Shown: positions 31,870 to 40,888, numbered from the stretch's first letter. The stretch is 42,609 nt of DNA from Gemmatimonadota bacterium (GCA_020350425.1 CP070716.1:195348-237956); one strand, 5' to 3'. Numbers and translations: made by a program. Notes: generated by a model from the sequence alone, not told the origin.

Positions 31870-34800
31870 ATGATCCGGCTTTCCATCCGCCGGCCCGTCG
31901 CGGTGACGATGGCGTACCTGGGAGTGGCACTCCTGGGTGTGGCGGCATGGCGCAACATCCCCATCGAGCTGCTGCCCGACACCGCGTTGCCGCAGCTGAA
32001 CGTGGCCACGGAGTGGCGCGGCGCGAGCCCAGAGGCCATGGAGGCGTTCGTGACGGCGCCGCTGGAGGGTGCGATCCAGCAGGTGCGGGGTGTGGAGAAG
32101 GTCACGTCGGTCTCGAGCGAGCTCTTCGGATGGGCGCGCGCGAACATCACCGTGGAATTCGCGCGCGGAACCGATATGGACTTCGCGCGGCTCGACCTGT
32201 CGGAGCGGATGGCCGTGCTCTATGACGAGCTCCCGCCCGACGCCGAGCAGCCACGCATCGAGCCCTACGTGCCGGAGGAATTCCGCGAGCAGCAGCGCGC
32301 CTTCCTGCGTTACACGCTGACGGGCCCGCACACCCTGGAGGCGCTCCGGGCGCACGTGGACGACGACATCGTGCCGGAGCTGCTGCAGGTGCGTGGCGTG
32401 GCGGCGGTGGAGGTCAGCGGGGGGCGGGACCGCCTGATCGAAATCGCCCTCGACGAGCGCAAGACCCAGGCGCTGGGGCTCGATGCCGGATACGTCTGGC
32501 TGCGCATCAACGAGCTGGAGTACGTGAGCGAGGCTGGGCGCGTGGAAGATGATGGGCTGCTGCGGACCCTGGCGATCCGCCACCGCACCGCCTCCACCGA
32601 CGAGATTCGCCGGGCGCCGCTGCTCACGGACCGCGGCCGGATCGTGCGCGTCGGTGACGTGGCCACTCTGCACGACACGTACGAAGAAGCGAGGAGCTAC
32701 TACCGCATCGATGCACAGCCGGCGGTCTCCTTCGAGGTCCACAAAGAGGTGGGCGTCAATACGGTGGAGGTGGCTGACCGCGTGAAGGCGCGGCTCGACG
32801 CGATCGAGAATCTGCACCCGATCGGCGTGCGCGTGATCCTCGACGAGGACGAAAGCGATGCCATCCGCACGCAGCTCACCGACCTGCGTTACCGTGCGCT
32901 GGTCGCGGCAGGCGTGATTTTTTTGGTCCTCTTGCTGTTTCTCCGGTCGTTCCGCTCGGCCGGTATCGTGTTCGCCACCATCGCGTTTTCCATCCTCATC
33001 GCGCTGAATCTCATCTACTTCGGCGGGCTCACGCTGAACGTGCTGACGCTCATGGGACTCGCGATGGGGTTCGGCCTGATCGTGGACAACGCGATCGTGG
33101 TGCTCGAGAACATCTATCGCCGCCGGCGTGCCGGGGAGCCCGCGGGCGAGGCGTCGGAGCGTGGCGCGCGCCAAGTCGTGTTGCCGATTCTCGCGGCGAC
33201 ACTCACGACGGTCATCGTGTTCATTCCGTTCGTCTACCTGCAGGGTGAACTGCGTGTGTATTACGTGCCGCTGGCCATCGTGGTAGGGATGGCGCTGGTG
33301 GCGAGCCTGTTCGTGGCGTTCAGCTTCATCCCGGCGCTCGCGGCGAAGGTTCTCGGGAGCGGAGGCGCGGGTCGAACGGCCGCCGTCCGGTCGGGCGATG
33401 CGAGCGTGCCGGCGTACATCCGCTTCTACCGAGGCCTCCTGGGTTACACCCTGCGGCTGCCGGCGATCACGGTGATGATCGCGGCCGTGTCGCTCGGTGC
33501 ATCCTACCACTACTTCGACAAGTACGTGACGCGTGGGGTGCTGTGGCGTTCGTGGTGGGGCGAGCAGACCTACATCGATATCATCGTCCGCTTACCGCGG
33601 GGCGAGGAGCTCGACCGCACCGACGAGCTGGCGCGATTCTTCGAGGCGAAGCTGCTCCAGACTCCCGAAGTCGAACGATTCGTCACGCGCGTGCAGTCGC
33701 AGTTCTCCCGGATCACCGTGACCTTCCCGGACTCCATTGAGAACAGCTGGCAGCCGGTCGCCATCAAGGAGCAGATGGTAGCGTACAGCAACCTCTTCGG
33801 GGGTGCGGAGGTCCGCGTGTACGGCTACGGTCCCTCGTTTTACGGCGGCGGCGCCGGCCCACCCAACTACTCCATCAAGGTGCTGGGATATAACTACGAG
33901 ACGGTGCGGGTGATTGCCGAGGATGTGGGACGACGCCTCCAGCGGTTCTCGCGCATCCAGGACGTGGATGTGAACTCGGCCGGCGGGTGGTTCACCCGGG
34001 ACAAGGCCACCGAGTACGTGCTGCGGCTCGATCGGGTACGACTGGGCCTGCACGGCCTCACCGCTCGGGACGTCGTCTACCAGGTGGCGGCAGCCGTGTG
34101 GGGCCAGGTGCGTCCCGGCAACATCCGGGTGGCCGGGGAGGAAGTGCGCTTCGACGTCAAGCTCGCGGGCAACGAGGACGTGGACGTGCTGGAGCTCCAG
34201 GAGCTGCTCGTCCAGACGCCCGCCGGGCAGGGGGTGCGCCTCGCGGACGTCGCCACGCTGCGGGAGCGGGAAGTGCTCACGCGCATCGTGCGGGAGGACC
34301 AGCAATACCAGCGCTACGTGAGCTACGAGTTCCGCGGGCCGACCCGGCTGGGGGACCGGGTACGGGATGCGGTGATTGCGTCCACGACGCTCCCGGAGGG
34401 CTACGAGATCGAGGGGGAACAGGAGTGGGTCTGGTCGACCGAGGAGCAACAGCAGATCTACGTCGTGCTGGCGATCTCGTTGGTGCTGATCTTCATGGTG
34501 ACGGCGGCCTTGTTCGAATCGGTGCGGCAGCCGCTCACCGTGCTCCTCACCGTTCCGATGGCGTTGATCGGCGTGTTCCTGATGTTCATCTATACCGACG
34601 CGAGCTTCACGCGAGAGGCGTACATCGGAGTCATCATGATGGGTGGGATCGTGGTGAACAACGCGATTCTGCTGGTAGACCACATCAACTACGTGCGTCG
34701 GGTGGAGGGAGCATCGGTGCAGGACGCCATTGTCCGGGGGACGCTGGAGCGCGTGCGCCCGATCCTGATGACCAGTGCCACCACCATCTTCGGGCTGCTT

Positions 34801-35001
34801 CCCCTGGTGTTGTTCAGCGAGTATGCCGATGAGAACATTTGGAATGCGCTGGGCTACGCGCTGATCGGCGGGCTCGCCAGTTCCACGCTCCTGGTGCTCA
34901 CCGTGACGCCCGCAATCTATCTCCTTCTCGAGGAGCGCCTGCCGAGGCTGCTCGGCCTTGCACCACTGCCGGGGCCCGCCGCTGCCCCGGCCGGGATATG
35001 A
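31870..35001 (+). CDS. RND efflux permease (AcrB/HAE family), second of two
   Basis: 1043 residues from the ATG at 31870, with AGGTGG four bases upstream. It begins MIRLSIRRPVAVTMAYLGVALLGVAAWRNIPIELLPDTALP. TM4 reads FGLIVDNAIVVLENIYRRRR with Asp406-Asn407; TM10-11 reads MGGIVVNNAILLVDHINYVRR. Both repeats and both porter loops are present, including an aromatic-rich stretch after TM7 (GVLWRSWWGEQTYIDIIVRLP). It is clearly divergent from the first permease, so the two are not a recent duplication. Two different RND permeases behind one adaptor may form a heterotrimer, as in MdtBC, or two pumps sharing an adaptor. No outer-membrane channel gene is adjacent. Confidence 0.93.
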   Translation: MIRLSIRRPVAVTMAYLGVALLGVAAWRNIPIELLPDTALPQLNVATEWRGASPEAMEAFVTAPLEGAIQQVRGVEKVTSVSSELFGWARANITVEFARGTDMDFARLDLSERMAVLYDELPPDAEQPRIEPYVPEEFREQQRAFLRYTLTGPHTLEALRAHVDDDIVPELLQVRGVAAVEVSGGRDRLIEIALDERKTQALGLDAGYVWLRINELEYVSEAGRVEDDGLLRTLAIRHRTASTDEIRRAPLLTDRGRIVRVGDVATLHDTYEEARSYYRIDAQPAVSFEVHKEVGVNTVEVADRVKARLDAIENLHPIGVRVILDEDESDAIRTQLTDLRYRALVAAGVIFLVLLLFLRSFRSAGIVFATIAFSILIALNLIYFGGLTLNVLTLMGLAMGFGLIVDNAIVVLENIYRRRRAGEPAGEASERGARQVVLPILAATLTTVIVFIPFVYLQGELRVYYVPLAIVVGMALVASLFVAFSFIPALAAKVLGSGGAGRTAAVRSGDASVPAYIRFYRGLLGYTLRLPAITVMIAAVSLGASYHYFDKYVTRGVLWRSWWGEQTYIDIIVRLPRGEELDRTDELARFFEAKLLQTPEVERFVTRVQSQFSRITVTFPDSIENSWQPVAIKEQMVAYSNLFGGAEVRVYGYGPSFYGGGAGPPNYSIKVLGYNYETVRVIAEDVGRRLQRFSRIQDVDVNSAGGWFTRDKATEYVLRLDRVRLGLHGLTARDVVYQVAAAVWGQVRPGNIRVAGEEVRFDVKLAGNEDVDVLELQELLVQTPAGQGVRLADVATLREREVLTRIVREDQQYQRYVSYEFRGPTRLGDRVRDAVIASTTLPEGYEIEGEQEWVWSTEEQQQIYVVLAISLVLIFMVTAALFESVRQPLTVLLTVPMALIGVFLMFIYTDASFTREAYIGVIMMGGIVVNNAILLVDHINYVRRVEGASVQDAIVRGTLERVRPILMTSATTIFGLLPLVLFSEYADENIWNALGYALIGGLASSTLLVLTVTPAIYLLLEERLPRLLGLAPLPGPAAAPAGI

Positions 35002-35013
35002 CGCCACGCGGCT

Positions 35014-35029
35014 GACGCCCTGGGGCGTC
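35014..35029 (+). other. Small intercistronic hairpin
   Basis: GACGCC-CTGG-GGCGTC between the second permease and the third propeller gene, just upstream of AAGGAGG. It could tune processing or translation; it is too short to be a convincing terminator. Confidence 0.3.
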
Positions 35030-35055
35030 GGTCGCGTGAATCACAAGGAGGCCCC

Positions 35056-36258
35056 ATGCGGTTACCGGTTGCTGCAGCTGCGGTGCTCTGTCTCTCCACC
35101 CCTCTTCTCGCGGCGGGCTGCGCCCCGCGCGACTCGGACGCCGCCGCGCTGTGGCGGGGCACGCTGGACACGCTGGAGTCCGGGACGGTGGTGGTGACAA
35201 ATCCGGAGTCGGGCATCTGGACCGATGAGACCGCGTGGCGCGTCGTGGAGGAGCTCCGCATCGGAACGCTGGATGACGCCGGTCCGGACATGTTCGGGCA
35301 GATACGCGACCTGGAGGTCGACGCCGAGGGACGCCTCTGGGTGTTCGAGAGCCAGGCGCAGGAGTTGCGCGTGTTCGACGCCGCCGGCGCCCACGTGCGC
35401 ACCATCGGTCGGGAGGGTGGCGGGCCGGGCGAGTTCGCCGGGGTGATGGGGATGACATGGGCGCGCGACGGCAACCTGTGGGTCGTCGACCCCTCGAATG
35501 CCCGCATCTCCATCATCGACTCGGCCGGAACGTACGTCGGCAGCCATGGGACCATCGGCGGTTGGATGTTCGTGCCGTGGCCGGGCGGCGTAGACACGCA
35601 GGGTCGGTTCTGGAACTTCGTGCCGGATATGACCGCGACCGAGGTACGGATCGTGATGGTAGCCCACGACGACGCGATGAACCCCGTGGATACCGCGCAG
35701 GTACCGGAGTACCCCGGTGAACGGCCAACCTTCGAGTTGCGCAACGAAGACACCCACTTGGTGACGGGCGTGCCGTTCGCACCGAGCCTGGAGTGGCGCT
35801 TCGACCCGCGGGGGTACATGTGGTTCATGCTCACTGGTGAGTACAGCATTACCCAACTCTCGCTCGAGGGTGACACGCTGCGGAGGATCTCGCGTGAGTA
35901 CGAGCCGCTGCGCGTGAGCGAGGAGGATGTCGACAGCGCGATGGTTGGCCTCGACTGGTTCGTCCGGCACGGAGGCAAGGTCGACCGGTCCCGCATCCCG
36001 GACACCAAGCCGGCCACCGACGAGTTCCTGCTCGACGATCAGGGCAACATCTGGGTCCTGCCGGTGACGGGGCGAGCTGAGGAGGGCAGGGTCGTCGACA
36101 TCTTCGATCCGGAGGGGCGGTTCCTGGGGAGGATCGGGCTCCCGTTCCGGCTCTCGACGAATCCGCCTCCGGTGTTCCGAGAGGGATACCTCTACGCCGT
36201 GACCGAGGACGAGCTCGAGGTGCCGTACGTGGTGCGGGCCCGCATCGAGAAGCCCTGA
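35056..36258 (+). CDS. 6-bladed beta-propeller lipoprotein, copy 3
   Basis: 400 residues with the strongest ribosome site in the operon (AAGGAGG, four bases from the ATG). The signal MRLPVAAAAVLCLSTPLLAAGC ends in a lipobox with Cys22. The propeller includes TVVVTNPESGIWTDETAWRVVEELRIGTLDDAG, IRDLEVDAEGRLWVFES, the signature IGREGGGPGEFAG, and EFLLDDQGNIWVLPVTG. It shares signature and blade order with the copies at 24896 and 30617 but is well diverged from them. The function is unknown. The proline racemase gene starts 2 bp after its stop, so it belongs to the same message. Confidence 0.88.
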   Translation: MRLPVAAAAVLCLSTPLLAAGCAPRDSDAAALWRGTLDTLESGTVVVTNPESGIWTDETAWRVVEELRIGTLDDAGPDMFGQIRDLEVDAEGRLWVFESQAQELRVFDAAGAHVRTIGREGGGPGEFAGVMGMTWARDGNLWVVDPSNARISIIDSAGTYVGSHGTIGGWMFVPWPGGVDTQGRFWNFVPDMTATEVRIVMVAHDDAMNPVDTAQVPEYPGERPTFELRNEDTHLVTGVPFAPSLEWRFDPRGYMWFMLTGEYSITQLSLEGDTLRRISREYEPLRVSEEDVDSAMVGLDWFVRHGGKVDRSRIPDTKPATDEFLLDDQGNIWVLPVTGRAEEGRVVDIFDPEGRFLGRIGLPFRLSTNPPPVFREGYLYAVTEDELEVPYVVRARIEKP

Positions 36259-36260
36259 CC

Positions 36261-37313
36261 GTGCGATTGGACGAGCGCATCACCGTGGTGGACGCTCACG
36301 CGGGTGGGGAGCCCGGACGCGTGATTACCGGCGGTGTGCACGACGTGCCCGGCGCAACCATGTTCGAGAAGAAGGTCCATCTCGAGACCCACGGCGACCA
36401 TCTCCGCAGGGTCATGCTGCGCGAGCCCCGCGGCTACCCGGCGCTGTGCTGCAACGTGATTCTCCCGCCGACGCACCCTGAAGCCGACGCGGGCTTCGTC
36501 ATCATGGAGCAGACCGAGTACCCCCCCATGTCGGGCAGCAACATCATCTGCGTGGTAACGGTGCTGATCGAGACGGGGATGGTGAAGGCACGCGAGCCCG
36601 TGACTGAGCTGCTGCTCGAGGCGCCGGTGGGGCTCGTGCGGGTCCGGGCCGACGTCGTCGCCGGGAAGGTGACCAGCGTGACGTTCGAGAACGTGCCGGC
36701 GTTCGCGCTGCACCTGGATGCCAGGATCGAGGTGCCGGTGTTGGGAGCGGTGAACGTCGACGTCGCCTGGGGGGGGATGTTCTACGTCATCGCCGACGCC
36801 GAGCAGTTCGGCCTGCGGCTGGTGCCCGAGGAGGGGCGCGAGATCGCGCGCGTCGGGAGGATGTTGCAGGCGGCCGCCGCCGAGCAGCTTCCGGCGGTGC
36901 ATCCGGAACACCCGGCGATCGTCGGCGTCTCGATCTCGCAACTGTCGGGCCCGCCCTCACGGCCGGAGGCCGACCGCAAGAACGCGGTGGTGGTGGCTAC
37001 GGGGGCGCTCGACTGGAACCGTCCGGAGACCTGGACGGGCGCGCTCGATCGCTCGCCGTGCGGGACCGGCACCTGCGCCAGGATGGCCACGCTCCACGCC
37101 AGGGGTGAGCTGGCGCTGGATCGCGACTTCCGGCACGAGGGAGTGTTGGGGACGGTGTGGACCGGCCGCCTGCTGCGCGAGGTCACGGTCGGGTCCACGC
37201 CCGCCGTGGTGCCCAGCCTCACGGGCCGGGCCTGGATCACCGGGGACGGTCAGTTCGCGGTGGACCGCGAGGATCCCTTTCCCGAGGGCTTCACCCTGGG
37301 AGACCTCTGGTAG
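36261..37313 (+). CDS. Proline racemase family enzyme with Ser/Cys active site (hydroxyproline epimerase/dehydratase-like)
   Basis: 350 residues, GTG start two bases after the preceding stop. The racemase fold opens with DERITVVDAHAGGEPGRVITGG. At the first catalytic position, where proline racemase has MCGHG, it reads MSGSN (Ser91). The second is intact: DRSPCGTGT (Cys267). A Ser/Cys pair has been reported for trans-3-hydroxy-L-proline dehydratases and some bifunctional 4-hydroxyproline epimerases, so a hydroxyproline substrate is likelier than proline racemisation. The protein is cytoplasmic. Its place at the end of an efflux operon is unusual: either it shares only the promoter or it links the pump to imino-acid metabolism. 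It converges on the oxidoreductase beta gene with a three-base gap. Confidence 0.88.
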   Translation: MRLDERITVVDAHAGGEPGRVITGGVHDVPGATMFEKKVHLETHGDHLRRVMLREPRGYPALCCNVILPPTHPEADAGFVIMEQTEYPPMSGSNIICVVTVLIETGMVKAREPVTELLLEAPVGLVRVRADVVAGKVTSVTFENVPAFALHLDARIEVPVLGAVNVDVAWGGMFYVIADAEQFGLRLVPEEGREIARVGRMLQAAAAEQLPAVHPEHPAIVGVSISQLSGPPSRPEADRKNAVVVATGALDWNRPETWTGALDRSPCGTGTCARMATLHARGELALDRDFRHEGVLGTVWTGRLLREVTVGSTPAVVPSLTGRAWITGDGQFAVDREDPFPEGFTLGDLW

Positions 37314-37316
37314 CGG

Positions 37317-38321
37317 CTACGGCACCTCCCAGGTGCGACCGCCACGCAGCACGGCATCCATCTCCGCCTCGCTTGCGGGTCTGGCGCCCGCTTGCTGGAG
37401 CTGCTGCTGCACATCGTGCTCGTAGCTCGGCATCGGGTCGCAGTACAGCACCCCGATCGCCATGGGGAACGCGGGCGGCTTCAGGTCGACCAGCATCGCG
37501 GCGAGCGTACGGCTCGTCTCGTCGTGTACCAGGATGTCCCGCTCGGTGACGCCGTTCTGACCCAACGTCACGACCTCCACCTCCAGTGAGCCTGGCTTCA
37601 CGCGCAACCCCTTCGTGCGCTCCGCTCCGAACACCAAGGGCTTGCCGTGCTCCACATGGAGTTGTGCCTCCGACGCCACGCCCTTCCCCGTGAACGCGGC
37701 GTGCGCGCCGTCGTTGAACACCAGGCAATTCTGGAAGATCTCCACGAACGACGCGCCGCGGTGCGCGTGGGCGCGCGTCAGCACCTCCACGAGGTGTGGC
37801 TGCATGGTGTCGATCGACCGGGCGATGAAGCGCCCGCCTGCACCCAACGCGACCGCGCACGGCGCCACCGGAAGCTCGAGCGAGCCCTGCGGGCTGGAGG
37901 GCGAGCGGGTGCCGCGCTTCGAAGTCGGAGAGTACTGTCCTTTGGTGAGTCCGTAGATCTCGTTGTTGAACAGCACGACTTGCAGGTCCACGTTGCGACG
38001 CAGCACGTGCAGCATGTGATTGCCGCCAATGCTGAGGCCGTCGCCGTCACCGGTGATCACCCAGACATCGAGCGCGGGGTTGGCCAGCTTGATGCCGGTG
38101 GCGAAGGCCGGCGCCCGCCCGTGGATCGTGTGAAACCCGTAGGTGGAGACATAGTAGGGAAAGCGGGCGGCGCACCCGATCCCCGAGACGAACACCGTGC
38201 GCTCACGCTCCACGCCGAGGTCGGCGAGCGTCTTCTGCATTGCCTTGAGGATGGCGTAGTCCCCGCACCCGGGGCACCAGCGCACTTCCTGATCGGAGGC
38301 GTAGTTCTTGGGGGCGATCAT
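37317..38321 (-). CDS. korB: 2-oxoacid:ferredoxin oxidoreductase beta subunit (KorB-like)
   Basis: 334 residues starting MIAPKNYASDQEVRWCPGC, one base after the alpha-subunit stop. Cysteines Cys16 and Cys19 (CPGCG), with SGIGCAARFPYY and FQNCLVFND, coordinate the [4Fe-4S] cluster. Thiamine-diphosphate binding is shown by GDGDGLSIGGNHMLHVLRRN and NNEIYGLTKGQYSPTS. Together with alpha it converts 2-oxoglutarate (or another 2-oxoacid) and CoA to the acyl-CoA with reduced ferredoxin. The two-subunit form with gamma fused to alpha is that of aerobic KorAB. Substrate preference is not certain from sequence. Confidence 0.93.
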   Translation of the reverse strand: MIAPKNYASDQEVRWCPGCGDYAILKAMQKTLADLGVERERTVFVSGIGCAARFPYYVSTYGFHTIHGRAPAFATGIKLANPALDVWVITGDGDGLSIGGNHMLHVLRRNVDLQVVLFNNEIYGLTKGQYSPTSKRGTRSPSSPQGSLELPVAPCAVALGAGGRFIARSIDTMQPHLVEVLTRAHAHRGASFVEIFQNCLVFNDGAHAAFTGKGVASEAQLHVEHGKPLVFGAERTKGLRVKPGSLEVEVVTLGQNGVTERDILVHDETSRTLAAMLVDLKPPAFPMAIGVLYCDPMPSYEHDVQQQLQQAGARPASEAEMDAVLRGGRTWEVP

Positions 38322-38322
38322 G

Positions 38323-40206
38323 CTAGCGCTCCAGTCTCGTGCGAATCGCGTCGAGGATCTCACTCACCTTGAACGGCTTTCCCGTCACCTTGCTCACGCC
38401 CTCCGCCGCCACCAGGTAGGTGCTCCGCAGGATGGTCACGAGCTGACCCGTGTTCATCTCGGGTACCATGATCTGTTCGAAGCTCCGCAGCAGGTCCCCC
38501 AGGTTGCGGGGTAGCGGATTGAGGTGGCGCAGGTGGAGGTGCGAGACCTCCAGTCCCTCCTCCCGCGCGCGCCTCACCGCCTGGTAGATCGGTCCGTAGG
38601 TCGAGCCCCAGCCGACCACCGCCAGCGCGCCGCCCGGCGTGCCGACCTGGATCTCCTGTTCCGGGATGTCATCGGCGATCCGCCGCACCTTGGCGAGGCG
38701 CGCATCGGTCATGCGCTGGTGGTTGTCGGGGTCGTACGAGATGTGCCCCGATTCGGCGTCCCTCTCGAGCCCCCCGATGCGGTGCTCGAGGCCCGGCGTG
38801 CCGGGGATCGCCCAGGGGCGCGCGAGCGTGTGCGGGTCGCGGCGAAACGGCTGGAAGCCCTCAGGCTCGCTGCGGAACTGGACGGGAAACCGCGGCAGCT
38901 CGTCGGCATCGGGGACCAGCCACGGCTCGGCGGCGTTGGCGAGGTAGCCGTCGGTCAACATCACGACCGGCGTCATGTACTTGGTCGCGAGCCGCACCGC
39001 CTCCAGCGCCACGTCGAAGCAGTCGGCGGGCGTGGCGGCCGCCAGCACGGGCAGCGGCGCGTCGCCGTTGCGGCCGTACACGGCCTGGTAGAGGTCGGCC
39101 TGTTCGGCCTTGGTCGGCATGCCGGTGGAGGGGCCGGCGCGCTGGCTGTTGACGATCACGAGCGGCAGCTCGACGGCGACGGCGAGGCCCATTGCCTCTC
39201 CCTTGAGGGCGATGCCCGGCCCGGAGCTCGAGGTGACCCCCAGGACCCCCGAGTACGACGCGCCAATGGAGGCGCAGATCGCCGCGATCTCGTCCTCCGC
39301 CTGGAAGGTGAGCACCCCCTGGCTCTTGAGGCCGGCCAGCACGTGAAGCAGGGAGGTCGCCGGCGTGATCGGGTACGAGCCGAAGAACAGCTGCGGCAGG
39401 CCGGCGGCCTGCGTGCCCGCCAGCAGCCCCCAGGCCGTGGCCTCGGTGCCGGTTACGGTGCGGTAAATGCCCGGCGGCACGTCGGCCTTCGCCACCGTGT
39501 ACCCTACCACGTCCATCGGCATCTCGACCGTCTCGCCGAAGGCGTGGCCGGCGTTGAGCGCGGCGACGTTCGCCCGGGCGATCTCGGGCTGCTTGGCGAA
39601 CTTCCGCTCGACCCACTCGGCGGTCGCTGAGCGGTCCTGGCCGAACATCCAGAGCATCAATCCCAACGTCCACAGGTTGCGCGACCTGAGCGCGTCCTTC
39701 TGCTTGAGCCCGAGTCCCTCGAGCGCGTCGAGGGTACGCTGCGTGATGTCCAGCTTCAGCACCTGGTACGGCGCCAGCGTGTCGTCGTCGAGCGGGCTGG
39801 TCTCATAGCCCGCCTTGCCCAGGTTGCGTTTGGTGAACGCACCCGTGTCCACCACGATCAGGCCGCCGATGCGCAGGTCCTGGTAGCTCACCTTGAGGGC
39901 GGCCGGGTTGAGCGCCACCAGCACGTCGGGCGCGTCGCCGGCGGTGGTCAGATCGCCGCCGCCGAAGTGGATCTGGAAGGCCGAGACGCCGTAGGTACTG
40001 CCGGCCGGCGCGCGGATCTCGGCCGGATAGTCGGGAAAGGTGGCGATGTCGCTGCCGGCGAGAGCGGCTTCGAGCGTGAACTGGGAGCCGGTGAACTGCA
40101 TGCCGTCGCCGGAGTCGCCGGCGAAGCGGATGACCACCGAGTCCCGTACCTCCCGCGCCTTGACGCCGCGGAGGTCGGGAGAGGAGGAGGTGAATCGGTC
40201 TCTCAT
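38323..40206 (-). CDS. korA: 2-oxoacid:acceptor oxidoreductase alpha subunit, gamma-alpha fusion (KorA-like)
   Basis: 627 residues from the ATG at 40206. The N-terminal gamma domain has VIRFAGDSGDGMQFTGSQF, FPDYPAEIRAP and LVALNPAALKVSY. The alpha domain carries FFGSYPITPATSLLHVLAGL, FQAEDEIAAICASIGASYSG, TSSSGPGIALKGEAMGLAVAVELPLV and SQRAGPSTGMPTKAEQADL, as in KorA and related 2-oxoacid oxidoreductases. A GTG at 40257 would add 17 residues, but a -10 element only a few bases upstream (40266-40271) would make that start nearly leaderless, so the ATG is preferred. It is co-transcribed with the beta subunit and diverges from the ferritin gene. Confidence 0.92.
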   Translation of the reverse strand: MRDRFTSSSPDLRGVKAREVRDSVVIRFAGDSGDGMQFTGSQFTLEAALAGSDIATFPDYPAEIRAPAGSTYGVSAFQIHFGGGDLTTAGDAPDVLVALNPAALKVSYQDLRIGGLIVVDTGAFTKRNLGKAGYETSPLDDDTLAPYQVLKLDITQRTLDALEGLGLKQKDALRSRNLWTLGLMLWMFGQDRSATAEWVERKFAKQPEIARANVAALNAGHAFGETVEMPMDVVGYTVAKADVPPGIYRTVTGTEATAWGLLAGTQAAGLPQLFFGSYPITPATSLLHVLAGLKSQGVLTFQAEDEIAAICASIGASYSGVLGVTSSSGPGIALKGEAMGLAVAVELPLVIVNSQRAGPSTGMPTKAEQADLYQAVYGRNGDAPLPVLAAATPADCFDVALEAVRLATKYMTPVVMLTDGYLANAAEPWLVPDADELPRFPVQFRSEPEGFQPFRRDPHTLARPWAIPGTPGLEHRIGGLERDAESGHISYDPDNHQRMTDARLAKVRRIADDIPEQEIQVGTPGGALAVVGWGSTYGPIYQAVRRAREEGLEVSHLHLRHLNPLPRNLGDLLRSFEQIMVPEMNTGQLVTILRSTYLVAAEGVSKVTGKPFKVSEILDAIRTRLER

Positions 40207-40265
40207 GGGCTGCCAACCTGCTCCGAACGTGGCGGTGGGGAAAGCGGAGTGGTCCACTACGCTTT

Positions 40266-40271
40266 ACTATA
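40266..40271 (-). promoter_or_regulatory. Probable -10 element of the korAB operon
   Basis: TATAGT on the minus strand, about 60 bp before the ATG at 40206. A TACAAT six bases further upstream is an alternative. No good -35 is seen. Confidence 0.4.
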
Positions 40272-40296
40272 CCATTGTAGACGGAAGGTGCCGCGC

Positions 40297-40323
40297 GGGC
40301 CACTACAGTATATTTCCTGGCCC
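40297..40323 (+). promoter_or_regulatory. Ferritin promoter -10 framed by an inverted repeat
   Basis: TATATT (40309-40314) lies between GGGCCA (40297-40302) and TGGCCC (40318-40323), a 6-bp inverted repeat with 15-bp spacing. A regulator bound here could control ferritin, and possibly korAB because the divergent -10 elements are about 40 bp apart. It does not resemble a Fur box. Confidence 0.4.
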
Positions 40324-40352
40324 ATTCAGACCCAATCGCACGGAGAAACGCA

Positions 40353-40862
40353 ATGGCCAGTACGGCAGTGGTCAAGGCGATCAACGACCAGATCGCCATG
40401 GAGTTCAAGGCCGCATACACCTATCTCTCGATGTCGGCGTACTTCGAAAACAAGAACCTCCCGGGCTTCGCCCGCTGGATGCGGATGCAGTATGAGGAAG
40501 AGCTGGCCCATGCGCTTCGGCTGTTTGACTTTCTCACCGACCTGGGCGCGCGGGTCGAGCTGCAGCAGATCCCGCAGCCACCGGCCGACTACGACAGCAC
40601 GCTGGCTGCCTTCCAGGCGGCCCTGCAGCACGAGCAGAAGGTGACGGCTTCGATCAACAAGATCTACGATCTCGCGGTCAAGGAGAGCCACTACCCGACC
40701 CAGCTCCAGATGCAGTGGTTTGTGAACGAGCAGGTCGAGGAGGAGAAGTCGGTGGGAGACGTGATCTCCCAGTTGCAGCTGGTGGGTGACAACGGGCCGG
40801 CACTGCTGATGCTGGACAAACAGCTGGGCGGACGGACCGGTGAGGGTGGAGAGGGACCCTAG
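40353..40862 (+). CDS. ftnA: Ferritin (FtnA-type)
   Basis: 169 residues with GGAG seven bases before the ATG. The four-helix ferritin fold has ferroxidase ligands: Glu17 (QIAMEFKAAYTYLSM), the Glu and His of YEEELAHALRLFDFL, the Glu in AALQHEQKV, and the Gln/Glu of VNEQVEEEKSV. It lacks the haem-binding Met typical of bacterioferritin and resembles the non-haem ferritins. It stores iron as ferric mineral in 24-mer cages in the cytoplasm. The Gly/Glu-rich tail (GGRTGEGGEGP) is slightly extended. It diverges from the iron-sulfur enzyme korAB. Confidence 0.95.
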   Translation: MASTAVVKAINDQIAMEFKAAYTYLSMSAYFENKNLPGFARWMRMQYEEELAHALRLFDFLTDLGARVELQQIPQPPADYDSTLAAFQAALQHEQKVTASINKIYDLAVKESHYPTQLQMQWFVNEQVEEEKSVGDVISQLQLVGDNGPALLMLDKQLGGRTGEGGEGP

Positions 40863-40888
40863 GGCGCCCCGGGCATAAGAGGCGCGAT

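Noticed and set aside
31858-33510. 550-codon minus-strand frame antisense to the second RND permease
   Set aside because: It is a His/Arg/Asp-rich translation without motifs; the sense strand encodes a full RND protein.
38524-39630. 368-codon plus-strand frame over the oxidoreductase alpha gene
   Set aside because: It is the antisense shadow of a complete, well-conserved enzyme.
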